Part shown: piece after piece, positions 17,044-25,563 of the stretch | How the letters are laid out: every line of letters starts with the position of its first letter | Numbering within the stretch: the stretch's first letter is position 1 | Source of the DNA: JAGVPT01 sp964439265 | GTDB taxonomy: Bacteria; Bacteroidota; Ignavibacteria; UBA10030; UBA8401 | DNA: 64,000 nt | Reading direction: 5' to 3' | NCBI GenBank assembly: GCA_964439265.1 | Contig: CAYTOA010000009.1 | Coordinates: 21,360 to 85,359 of the forward strand | Program-made: the position numbers and the translations under genes | The notes under the pieces: model-generated | Told to the model about the DNA's origin: nothing | Databases searched by the model: none | Seen by the model: the letters and a program-made list of their open reading frames with translations, nothing else

Positions 17044-19212
17044 CTTGTTCTTCCGCTTCTTTTTGCCCTGCGTCGGTAGTTCGGGCTCGATGCAGGCAAA
17101 ATCGATCTCCCTGTTTTCAACATTAACTTTGATCACCTTTACCGCTATGCTGTCCCCAAGGCGGAACGTCCGGCCGGTGCGTCTGCCGACGAGGGAATAA
17201 TGCTTTTCGTCATGCTCATAGTAATCATCCCCGATATTGCGGACATGGATCATCCCTTCGACGAGCAAGTCATTGATCTCAACATACATCCCGTAATTCG
17301 TCACGCCCGAGATCACTCCTTCAAATTCGTCGCCGAGGTGTTGTTTCATGTATTCCGCCTGCATGACTTTCACCGAAGCACGTTCCGCCTCCATCGCAAC
17401 CCGTTCGCGGTCCGAGGACCATTTGCAGACATTCGGCAGCGCATCGATAAAATGCTTCCGCCGCGTGTGAGACATGCCTTTTGAATATTCATCGAGCATT
17501 CTGTGTACGATAAGATCGGGGTACCTGCGGATAGGAGATGTAAAATGGGTATAATAATCGAACGCCAGACCGAAGTGGCCGATATTTCTCTCTGAGTACA
17601 CCGCTTTCGCCATTGCACGGAGCGAGACCTTGTTGATGACATTTTCTTCGGGGGTGCCTTTCACCTCGTTCAGCAGCTTCTGCAAATCTTTTGAGGAAAC
17701 AGCAGCGCTGACGTTTAATTTGTGCCCGAATTTTTCGACGAACACCGATAATTCCCGTATTTTATCCTTGTCGGGCGAGTCGTGAATGCGATACACGAAG
17801 GGGGAAACGTCGGTTTCCTTCTTCTGCTTACCGATATGCGAAGCGACCGTCTGATTAGCAAGGAGCATGCATTCCTCGACCAGTTGATGGCTTTTCAATC
17901 GGCTCTTGATCCGCACTTCAACCGGCTTCCCCCGTTCATCATATCGGAATTTTGCTTCCGGCGAATCGAAGTCGATGCTGCCGTTCTTCATCCGCTTGTC
18001 TTTCAGCAGCCGGGCCAACGACCAGAGCGCAGCTAACACTCCTGAGTGTTCCCCTTTGCCCGTGTTCAGAACATTTTCCACTTCTTCGTACGTGAACCGC
18101 CGTTTTGAATTGATAACGCTTCGAACAATTTCGTAACCCTTGACTTTTCCCTTTTCGGTAATATCCATGATGCAGGAATAGGCAAGCCTGTCGACGTTGG
18201 GCTTAAGGCTGCAAAGGTCGTTCGAGAGTTTTTCCGGGAGCATCGGGACAACCTGGTTTGCAAGATACACGCTCGTTCCCCTGTTGAACGCTTCCGCGTC
18301 GAGTACCGTCCCCTCTTTAACGTAGGCGCTGACGTCAGCGATATGGACGCCAAGCCGGAAGGTGTTTGGGTCCAGCATCTCGATGGAAACAGCGTCGTCA
18401 AAATCTTTCGCGTCATCGGGGTCGATGGTAACACAGACGAGAGATCGAAGGTCCCGCCGGTGTTTGATTTCCTCTGCAGCGATGGCGTCCGGAATGTTCT
18501 TCACGTACGTTTCGACGTCGCGGGGAAATGACGTGGGAAGGCGGAATGCCTTTATGACGGAAGCGACTTCCGCACTCGAGTCGCCCGAGCGGCCGATGAT
18601 CTCCGCAATCCTCCCTTCCGGGTTCAGCTGTTCATTGTCCCATGATTCAAACGCGACGACAACTTTGTCCCCCGGCTGCGCGCCGTTCAGCGACTCGCGC
18701 GGCACATAAATATCGCGCGGAATTTTCCGGTCATCGACGACCACAAAAAAGAAATTCTTGCTCTGTTCGAGCGTTCCGACAAATTCGTCGTGGGCGCGCG
18801 AAACAACGCGGACGATCTCTCCCTCGGTCTTTTCCTCGCTCCCTTTCCTGTCGCGGTGAACGGCGAACGGCGTCACCTCAACCGTATCGCCGTCGAAGGC
18901 GATTCCGAGCGATTTTGGCCCGATGTATATTTCGCCGAATTCCGAGCCCGGAACGGTCACATAACCGTAGCCCTGTTTGCTCATCGAGAGCACTCCGCTG
19001 ATGCCTCTATCGAGGGATTTCCGCGCATATCCTTTTCCCCTGGAATGCGTCAGGACCTTCCGCTCCACCATTGCATGCAGGACGTCCCTCAGCGCCTGGA
19101 ATTCCCCCTCGTCGCGGATGCTCAACCGCCGCGCCACTTGCCGCGACTTGAACGCTTCCCGCGGGTGCGCATCAAGAAACTCTGCAACGCGCTGCTCTAA
19201 TTTATTCTTCAT
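17041..19212 (-). CDS. rnr: Ribonuclease R
   Basis: A 723-residue 3'-5' exoribonuclease of the RNB family that degrades structured RNA. It has an N-terminal winged-helix segment (about 1-70), cold-shock domains (about 70-230), and the catalytic RNB domain with DPDDAKDFDDA at about 263-273, whose aspartates bind the metal ions. The HFTSPIRRYPDLIVHR signature follows. A C-terminal S1 domain contains FEGVISGVTNYGMYVEI, then a short basic tail (KKRKNK). Length and domain order are standard. The stop codon lies at the end of a repeat element. Upstream is tamB (22-nt gap), so rnr may be read from the same transcript. Confidence 0.95.
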   Translation of the reverse strand: MKNKLEQRVAEFLDAHPREAFKSRQVARRLSIRDEGEFQALRDVLHAMVERKVLTHSRGKGYARKSLDRGISGVLSMSKQGYGYVTVPGSEFGEIYIGPKSLGIAFDGDTVEVTPFAVHRDRKGSEEKTEGEIVRVVSRAHDEFVGTLEQSKNFFFVVVDDRKIPRDIYVPRESLNGAQPGDKVVVAFESWDNEQLNPEGRIAEIIGRSGDSSAEVASVIKAFRLPTSFPRDVETYVKNIPDAIAAEEIKHRRDLRSLVCVTIDPDDAKDFDDAVSIEMLDPNTFRLGVHIADVSAYVKEGTVLDAEAFNRGTSVYLANQVVPMLPEKLSNDLCSLKPNVDRLAYSCIMDITEKGKVKGYEIVRSVINSKRRFTYEEVENVLNTGKGEHSGVLAALWSLARLLKDKRMKNGSIDFDSPEAKFRYDERGKPVEVRIKSRLKSHQLVEECMLLANQTVASHIGKQKKETDVSPFVYRIHDSPDKDKIRELSVFVEKFGHKLNVSAAVSSKDLQKLLNEVKGTPEENVINKVSLRAMAKAVYSERNIGHFGLAFDYYTHFTSPIRRYPDLIVHRMLDEYSKGMSHTRRKHFIDALPNVCKWSSDRERVAMEAERASVKVMQAEYMKQHLGDEFEGVISGVTNYGMYVEINDLLVEGMIHVRNIGDDYYEHDEKHYSLVGRRTGRTFRLGDSIAVKVIKVNVENREIDFACIEPELPTQGKKKRKNK

Positions 19213-19234
19213 AACGCCACTCCCTCACGTCTGG

Positions 19235-22200
19235 CTAAAAAGCAAATTTATAGTACACCCGCGCGCCGTTCGTCGGCCGTCGAAGGTCAATGGTCTCCAT
19301 CGGATCGCTTTTCCGGTCCACCTCGAACATAAAATTGCGAAGACGGTCGTTCTGGATAATAGAACCAAGCGACCATTGCACACTCACATTGGCGTTGTTG
19401 ATATCGTTGAAAACTTTTCCCCCGAATGTCCAGTAGGCATTGCCGACGACGCCGCTTAATCGCAGGTCCGGTGATGTGCCCGAATAAAGAATTTCGACAT
19501 TGCTGAGTGCGGTAAAGTTGTTCGCGCGGAGAAAATCCTGCATCATTCCCGAAAGCAGCGTATTGGTGAATCCGGATATCAACGAGCCTCCGATGGACCC
19601 TCCGAGCGAGTTGGCGATGCCTTGCTTATCGTTTGACGTCAAATCGTCCCGGAATTTTCCAGGGCTCCCCGGCGTGGACGTCAGAAGAAACGAGATGGCG
19701 TCGGACTCGACGTCGCCGGTGCGTACCGTTTCATTATTATTATCATCGAACGTCGAGAGGCCGATCTTTAGTTTAGGGTCATACCGTGTGCCGCTGATCG
19801 CGAGCGAGACAACAACCTTCTCCGTTGGCGGCGCCGTGGTCGTTTCCTTTTGGCCCGGGGCTTCGGGCTTCAAGTGACTCCCGGTGTAGGTTGCCGTGAT
19901 GTCCAATTCCGGATTGTCCGGCTTCCCCGTGAATTTCAGGGTCCCGGAAGCATCGAATTGTTTATAGAACGTGTATTTAGACTTGTCCGACGCGGTGATC
20001 GTTCCGGTAAGCCGAACATCATTTTTTTCCTTGCTCAATTCCAGTTTCCCGTTCAGATCTGCAAACAACTCCTCATTCGTCGACGGGTTAAAGATCATGC
20101 GTATCTGCACGATCCCCTGTGTCTGGATCGTCAGACTGTAACCGAGCCCGTCCAAGAAAGAAGGGTCGTTCGAAGACCGCACTTCTTTCTTCGAATGCAG
20201 GTACGCAAACAGCCGCGGACCGAAAAGAGTGTCGGGGGACGCTTTCGAAGTATCATCGATGTTGAGAACATTAACATACCGCGCCGAGACAAGGTTCGCG
20301 GATTCGCGTGTTGACGGAAAGGTCATCGACGCTTGCTTAATGTAGATAGCGCCGGTCACCCGGGAACTTGAAACGGTGCCGTCGAACGATAATCCTTCGT
20401 TGCCGGTGGAAGCTATCAAGTCGCCGTACACTCCCTGGTCGCTGTTCCGCGAAGATTCCTGAAGCACCTTCAACTCGCCTTTCGCTCGTAAATGGTATTC
20501 GTCCGGCACAAACCCTCGGAGCGTAATGTAGCCGCCGAAATCTATCTTGCCCGAAGAATAATCTCCGCTGAGATTTTTAGCGGCGAAGGTTGTGAAAGAC
20601 AACTTGTTTCCCTGAAGCTCGATCTTCCCGGCAGCCTGGTATTTCATGTTGTTCATCGGGAACAAAAATTTCGTATTGCGCAGCTCCATTCCCCCGTCGA
20701 ACGACGGCGAGTCCAGCGAACCGGTACAATGGATCGATCCTTCCATCGTCCCTTCCATCTCGTCGATCTGGTCGATGAATGGATCAATGACGCTGATATC
20801 GAAATTATGCGCCTTCAAGACCATGTCCATACCGCTGAGAGAAAAGCGGCTTTCCACGGACTCAAAAGCGAGATCCACGGGAAGGGATCCGTTGCACACA
20901 AGCTCAAAATCACCGCGCGCCTCGGGTGTCTTGGATAGCTGGACGCTGCATTCCGCCAGTTTTTTGTCGTAATGGACTGTGCTGTTCACAAAGCCAAATT
21001 CCATTCCTCGGTAGGAAAAATTCTTAACTCCAAGATCGCACGCAAGGATCGGCCCCTGCATCGTTCCGTTGACCGATCCTTGCGCATTCACCCTTCCACC
21101 GAATGCGATGGCGTTCGATTTGAAGTTCTGAGATTTCCCAAAATGATAAATATTCGAGAGAGCGAAATTCTCCAGCCGGACAAATGCAGCGACCTCCCCT
21201 GAGTAACCGACCGAGCCGCCGAATACGAGCCGCTCATCCTGGTGTGTGAGTGTCGTCGAATCAACGGCGATTCCCGATTTGCCCACCCGGACCGAGAACT
21301 GTCCCGCGTTGTCGAGCTCGTAACCCTGGTAGCTGAAGGAAAATGTGTCAAACGTCAGTTCATACAGGTCCGGAGCTATTTGTGCCCGGCCTTCGACGCC
21401 GAATTTTATCGTGCTGTCGACGTCGCATTGCACTGAATACTCCGAATGCCGGTTATGGAGGCTGAATTCAACTGATGTATTTCGATAAAAGGACTCACCC
21501 GCAAAGAGCGTTGCCGCGCTGGCCCGTACTTGCAGCGACGGGCTGTTCGCCGCCTCAAAGACGTTGTCCCGAGCAAGGTTTTGAATGTTGAATTCTGCAG
21601 ATGCGCCTTCCAGAACAACATAGCCGCTGTTCATGGTATATTTTGCTGAAGTGATCGATACCGATCCTGCTGCCGAAAGCGTGTCGGTATTTCCGTGAAT
21701 CGCACCCTTGACATCGCCGATCGCATTAAAGATGTTTGTCCCAAAAAAGATTCCGATGGGCTCGAGGTTTTTGAGATGAAATGAATATTGGATCGAATTC
21801 TGAGAAAGGGATACGCCTGCATTCGGTGCGCCGACACTGCTCTCCTGGTCATCCATTGGCACAGTAGATGATGAGTCGAACGCGGCCCTCTGTTTATAGT
21901 ATTCACGCCGCACTCCTGCTGCGTGTGACATGATCATGTCAACGACACCGGCATACGTGAAATTCCCCGATAACGTAACATCGGCGATCGGCGAAGCAAG
22001 GCGAACGGTTTTGTTTCCAGAAGAATCGATATCAACGTGGAGTTCCGCCTGAGCGGTGTCAAACGTATACGTTTCGAACCGGGAATGCGAAAAACCGATG
22101 CGCAGATCGCCGGTCATATCTTCATGCAAAAAGTTACTTCCGCTTGCGATCAGCGAGAAGGTACAGTCCGACGAATAATGGAGATCGCCGAAGATCGTTG

Positions 22201-23914
22201 CGCAATCAAAGTGGGAGAATGTGCCGTCGAACGAATACGACGGCGCGGCTGCAGAAGCGTAATCCAACGAAGCCCTCAGAGCGACGTTCCCTTTAGGGAA
22301 CTGAAAATTCGCGGAACACCTTATCTCTTTATTGTCACCGGAAATCTCCGTTTGGAGATGCGAGATGGGGATCCCGCTGATCGACGAAGAATCGAGCGAA
22401 ATCGAGGCCTTAGAATTCAATTCTTCGATCGACGTTCCCTCTCCTTCTATCATTCCCGAAAAATCCAGGTGCGAACGCAGCGACGCTGCCGAAAAGATTT
22501 TGCCGATGTCCACGCCTTTCCCGCCGAACTGGGCTTTGTACCTCATCGTTTTCCCTGTGAGGTTCAGTCCTCCGTTCACTGTCATGCTCCCTGCTTCCGT
22601 CGCAGCAATGGCTGTGACCTGGAAATCAAGTGGTTTTCCGACGTAGTGAAACTCGAGGGCAAGCTGTCCGGCACTCCCGAAATCCGGTATGTGGAAGAAC
22701 GGGAGGAGCTGGGGAACGTCTGATGGATGAATACTGGTTCCCTTCGATTCGATATTCAAGGTCAGGTCGTTGGGACGATGAAGGTTTGAGACACTGCCTT
22801 CGAGGTTGATCATCGACCGGTTGAAATCGGCGTGAAGTTTCTTCACCTTCAGATATCCGAATTCGCCTTCCGTTTTGCATTCCACCTGGACCGACCCGCG
22901 AAGGAAATCGAGCGACGGGAGAAATCGCTGAAGATCCTCGGCCGCGACGGTACTCGGGAACAGAGTGCACTCAACCGGAGCAAATTGGAGCGAGGCAATG
23001 TCTTTTATCTTGAGTGCGTCGACAGAAGTGAGTTTTGCAGAGATTTCGATGCGCGACCGGGGTGTCACGATGAGAAGGTTCTTGACCTCGGAGACCGCTG
23101 TAGTATGGCTGAGGCTTCCCGATAAATGCGACAGGGTAAAGTCTTCGCGTGAAGCCGCAAATGAGATATTCTTGATCGACGCGCTTTGCTGCTGGTCTGA
23201 AATAGCTGCCGAGAGTTCGACATTAAGCTTGTCGATGTCAAGGTTGGATAAATTGAACGTCCGTCGTGCGATCGAATCGGGAAGATCGTGGTTCGAACGC
23301 GAAGTAGAGTCTACCAGCCGAAAATGTCCGTCGTTAACGCGCAGGTTCTTCAATTCCACAACCCAGGGCGACGGAGTGGAATCCGGTTCGGATTTCTTTT
23401 TCGCGAGCCGGTCGACGTTCCATGTCCCGTCCGCGAAGCGGATGAGTGAGACAGAAGGGTGGTCGATTGTGATGCTGCCGAGCACAATATGTTTGTTCCA
23501 CAACGGAAGCGGGTCGTAGCGGACGACCGCTCTGCCCGCTTCAAGGAACGGCGCGTTGTTGACGTATATCGCAATCGTATCGATCGAAATGCCAGTGAAA
23601 AGATTCCCCTTCATCTCACCAATGAACACGGAAGCATTAAGATTCGCATCCACCAAATTATAGATCGTCGACCGAAGAGTCTGCCGAAATAGAGTCGTCT
23701 GAGTAAAACCCATCGCCGAAAAGAGGACCGCCAAAACAGAGATACAGACGTACGTCAATGTCTTCCGCGAAAAGCCCATTGCTGCAAACAGAATCACCAA
23801 TACAGAAAGTCCGGCGTACGTCAGGATATTCTGCGTAAGGCCCATCGTCGCAATCAGAACTGCTAATCCGGAAAGTGAGACGTATGTTAATATTTTGGAT
23901 AACCTGCGGAGCAT
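19235..23914 (-). CDS. tamB: TamB-like translocation and assembly module protein (DUF490)
   Basis: A 1559-residue AsmA/TamB-family protein. After an unusual N-terminal region with three near-identical hydrophobic segments (residues 8-73) come long beta-rich repeats typical of the bridge-like lipid-transfer fold. The conserved DUF490 region lies at the C-terminus (around LRDVSVQWSLGS-like NANVSVQWSLGSII) and the protein ends in an aromatic residue. TamB spans the periplasm from an inner-membrane anchor and helps BamA-type proteins assemble the outer membrane or moves phospholipids there. It starts one base after the rfaE2 stop codon, so it belongs to the heptose operon, which fits an envelope role. 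It is among the largest of its family by sequence alone. Confidence 0.88.
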   Translation of the reverse strand: MLRRLSKILTYVSLSGLAVLIATMGLTQNILTYAGLSVLVILFAAMGFSRKTLTYVCISVLAVLFSAMGFTQTTLFRQTLRSTIYNLVDANLNASVFIGEMKGNLFTGISIDTIAIYVNNAPFLEAGRAVVRYDPLPLWNKHIVLGSITIDHPSVSLIRFADGTWNVDRLAKKKSEPDSTPSPWVVELKNLRVNDGHFRLVDSTSRSNHDLPDSIARRTFNLSNLDIDKLNVELSAAISDQQQSASIKNISFAASREDFTLSHLSGSLSHTTAVSEVKNLLIVTPRSRIEISAKLTSVDALKIKDIASLQFAPVECTLFPSTVAAEDLQRFLPSLDFLRGSVQVECKTEGEFGYLKVKKLHADFNRSMINLEGSVSNLHRPNDLTLNIESKGTSIHPSDVPQLLPFFHIPDFGSAGQLALEFHYVGKPLDFQVTAIAATEAGSMTVNGGLNLTGKTMRYKAQFGGKGVDIGKIFSAASLRSHLDFSGMIEGEGTSIEELNSKASISLDSSSISGIPISHLQTEISGDNKEIRCSANFQFPKGNVALRASLDYASAAAPSYSFDGTFSHFDCATIFGDLHYSSDCTFSLIASGSNFLHEDMTGDLRIGFSHSRFETYTFDTAQAELHVDIDSSGNKTVRLASPIADVTLSGNFTYAGVVDMIMSHAAGVRREYYKQRAAFDSSSTVPMDDQESSVGAPNAGVSLSQNSIQYSFHLKNLEPIGIFFGTNIFNAIGDVKGAIHGNTDTLSAAGSVSITSAKYTMNSGYVVLEGASAEFNIQNLARDNVFEAANSPSLQVRASAATLFAGESFYRNTSVEFSLHNRHSEYSVQCDVDSTIKFGVEGRAQIAPDLYELTFDTFSFSYQGYELDNAGQFSVRVGKSGIAVDSTTLTHQDERLVFGGSVGYSGEVAAFVRLENFALSNIYHFGKSQNFKSNAIAFGGRVNAQGSVNGTMQGPILACDLGVKNFSYRGMEFGFVNSTVHYDKKLAECSVQLSKTPEARGDFELVCNGSLPVDLAFESVESRFSLSGMDMVLKAHNFDISVIDPFIDQIDEMEGTMEGSIHCTGSLDSPSFDGGMELRNTKFLFPMNNMKYQAAGKIELQGNKLSFTTFAAKNLSGDYSSGKIDFGGYITLRGFVPDEYHLRAKGELKVLQESSRNSDQGVYGDLIASTGNEGLSFDGTVSSSRVTGAIYIKQASMTFPSTRESANLVSARYVNVLNIDDTSKASPDTLFGPRLFAYLHSKKEVRSSNDPSFLDGLGYSLTIQTQGIVQIRMIFNPSTNEELFADLNGKLELSKEKNDVRLTGTITASDKSKYTFYKQFDASGTLKFTGKPDNPELDITATYTGSHLKPEAPGQKETTTAPPTEKVVVSLAISGTRYDPKLKIGLSTFDDNNNETVRTGDVESDAISFLLTSTPGSPGKFRDDLTSNDKQGIANSLGGSIGGSLISGFTNTLLSGMMQDFLRANNFTALSNVEILYSGTSPDLRLSGVVGNAYWTFGGKVFNDINNANVSVQWSLGSIIQNDRLRNFMFEVDRKSDPMETIDLRRPTNGARVYYKFAF
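23696..23893 (-). repeat. 66-bp tandem triplication inside tamB
   Basis: Three consecutive 22-residue units start at residues 8, 30 and 52 (ILTYVSLSGLAVLIATMGL, then ILTYAGLSVLVILFAAMGF, then TLTYVCISVLAVLFSAMGF). Each is one membrane-spanning segment. The nucleotide copies have diverged, so the event is not recent, but the period is exact. See the finding on this region. Confidence 0.8.
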
Positions 23915-24406
23915 CTATTTTTTTTCTTGAACCTCGTAGAGTTCCTTGATCCTCTCGATCACCAATGTTGTTGAGTGACGTGGAACAAACGGAAGTGTAA
24001 GGACTCTTCCGCCTGAACTCTCAACAACGTCTCTCCCCACAACATCCTCGACTTTCCAGTCGGCTCCTTTCACAAGAACGTCGGGCCGAAGCGCGTTGAT
24101 AATATCATACGGCGTCTCCTCTTCGAAGATACAGACGGCGTCGACGGGGACTAACTGAGAGACGAGGAACGCACGGTCGCTTTCACCGACCACCGGACGG
24201 CGCGGGCCTTTTATCCTTTTTACGGAAGCATCGCTGTTTATTCCGACGATCAATTCATCGCCCAGTGATTTTGCAGAGGCCAGATATTCGACGTGTCCCC
24301 GGTGCAGGATGTCAAACACGCCGTTCGTAAAAACGACCTTTTTTCCGGCCGATTTCCAACGAAGCCGTACCTCAATAAGTTCAGCAAGTGAGAGAACTTT
24401 TCCCAT
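23915..24406 (-). CDS. rfaE2: D-glycero-beta-D-manno-heptose 1-phosphate adenylyltransferase
   Basis: A 163-residue nucleotidyltransferase that activates heptose 1-phosphate with ATP to ADP-heptose for LPS inner core. It has FTNGVFDILHRGHVEYL with the HxGH motif (His35, His38), GINSDASVKRIKGPRRPV, and a VKGADW segment typical of RfaE2. The C-terminal catalytic half of fused HldE is here a separate gene. The kinase rfaE1 lies 27 nt upstream and tamB starts directly after the stop. Confidence 0.93.
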   Translation of the reverse strand: MGKVLSLAELIEVRLRWKSAGKKVVFTNGVFDILHRGHVEYLASAKSLGDELIVGINSDASVKRIKGPRRPVVGESDRAFLVSQLVPVDAVCIFEEETPYDIINALRPDVLVKGADWKVEDVVGRDVVESSGGRVLTLPFVPRHSTTLVIERIKELYEVQEKK

Positions 24407-24433
24407 GGCGATTCCGATCGAATGTTCTGAGCG

Positions 24434-25429
24434 TTAGGACTGGTAGGAAAGGACCGTTGCGAGCAATGCATCCGGCATAATGGGCACGATGCCGACTTCG
24501 CCGCATACCACACCGCCGGCAAAATTGGCCAGGCTCGCCGATTCGTGAATTGACGCGCCCGAGGCCAATGCCATGGTGAGAGTAGCGATTACCGTATCGC
24601 CTGCGCCGGAGACATCGGCAACATGCTGGGCCCGGGTCGGCAGGTGCATAAGGGCACCCTGGTTATCCAATAAACTCATCCCTTGTTCGCCGAGTGTAAT
24701 GAGGACGTTTTCCGCGTTCAATTTCCTTTTCAATAATTCTAGCGCTTCCCGAATGTCCTTGTCTGAAGCAAGCTTTACGCCCAACGCTTCTTCAACCTCT
24801 TTTCTATTCGGTTTGAAAACCGAGGCGTTTTTGTATTCGAAAAAATTCTGGAACTTCGGGTCTACGGTCACGATCTTTCCGTGTTCGCGGGCCATCCCGA
24901 TGATCTGGTGAATCAACGAAGCGACAATGACACCCTTGTTGTAGTCTTCAAGGATGATCCCGTCCAAAGTATCGATGGTCTTGCGAAGAGCGGTGAGTAT
25001 CTGCTCCTGCACTGAAGATGAAATGTCCCGCTTTTGTTCTTTGTCAATTCGAACAACATGCTGGCTGTGCGCGATAACGCGTGTTTTTACCGTGGTCGGC
25101 CTCGACGGGTCAATAACGATCCCGTTTGTTGGACATTCCTGACCCGCGAGAAGTTTTGTCAGCAGAACGCCATTCTCATCGTCACCCACAACGCCGACCA
25201 TGAGTGGCGATCCTCCAAGGGATTTAACGTTATTTGCAACGTTTGCCGCTCCGCCGAGCCGCTCCGTCTCCCGATCCACTTCCACAATTGGAACGGGGGC
25301 TTCGGGCGATATGCGGCCGACGCTCCCCCAAAGGTATTTGTCGATCATGACATCGCCGACGACGGCAATGCGTTTGTTCTTGAATTTAGCTAAGAGTTCT
25401 GTTAGTCTTATTGGGGAGAGCGTGGTCAC
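24434..25429 (-). CDS. rfaE1: D-glycero-beta-D-manno-heptose-7-phosphate kinase
   Basis: A 331-residue PfkB-family sugar kinase that makes heptose 1,7-bisphosphate in ADP-heptose synthesis. Visible motifs are GDVMIDKYLWG near the start, GGAANVANNVKSLGG (the PfkB first signature), VDPKFQNF, and the second signature DVSGAGDTVIA with the catalytic Asp. It forms an operon with rfaE2, 27 nt downstream. The 134-bp spacer upstream holds the terminator of the cytochrome gene and presumably the promoter of this operon. Confidence 0.95.
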   Translation of the reverse strand: MTTLSPIRLTELLAKFKNKRIAVVGDVMIDKYLWGSVGRISPEAPVPIVEVDRETERLGGAANVANNVKSLGGSPLMVGVVGDDENGVLLTKLLAGQECPTNGIVIDPSRPTTVKTRVIAHSQHVVRIDKEQKRDISSSVQEQILTALRKTIDTLDGIILEDYNKGVIVASLIHQIIGMAREHGKIVTVDPKFQNFFEYKNASVFKPNRKEVEEALGVKLASDKDIREALELLKRKLNAENVLITLGEQGMSLLDNQGALMHLPTRAQHVADVSGAGDTVIATLTMALASGASIHESASLANFAGGVVCGEVGIVPIMPDALLATVLSYQS

Positions 25430-25500
25430 TCAGTTTTTAGCGTAAGTAATTGAAACATTGAGAGATACGGAAATATAGCATTTTGACAGGCGACAATCAA

Positions 25501-25533
25501 TAAAAAAGGCTGCTGTGATCGCTCACAGCAGCC
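25501..25533 (-). terminator. Terminator of the multihaem cytochrome gene
   Basis: A GGCTGCTGTGA/TCACAGCAGCC stem of 11 bp (25508-25518 with 25523-25533) around a 4-nt loop, followed on the minus strand by TTTTTTATT. It lies 30 nt after the cytochrome stop codon. Confidence 0.85.
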
Positions 25534-25563
25534 CTTTTTCGCTTAGTTTAGGCGAAACAACCG

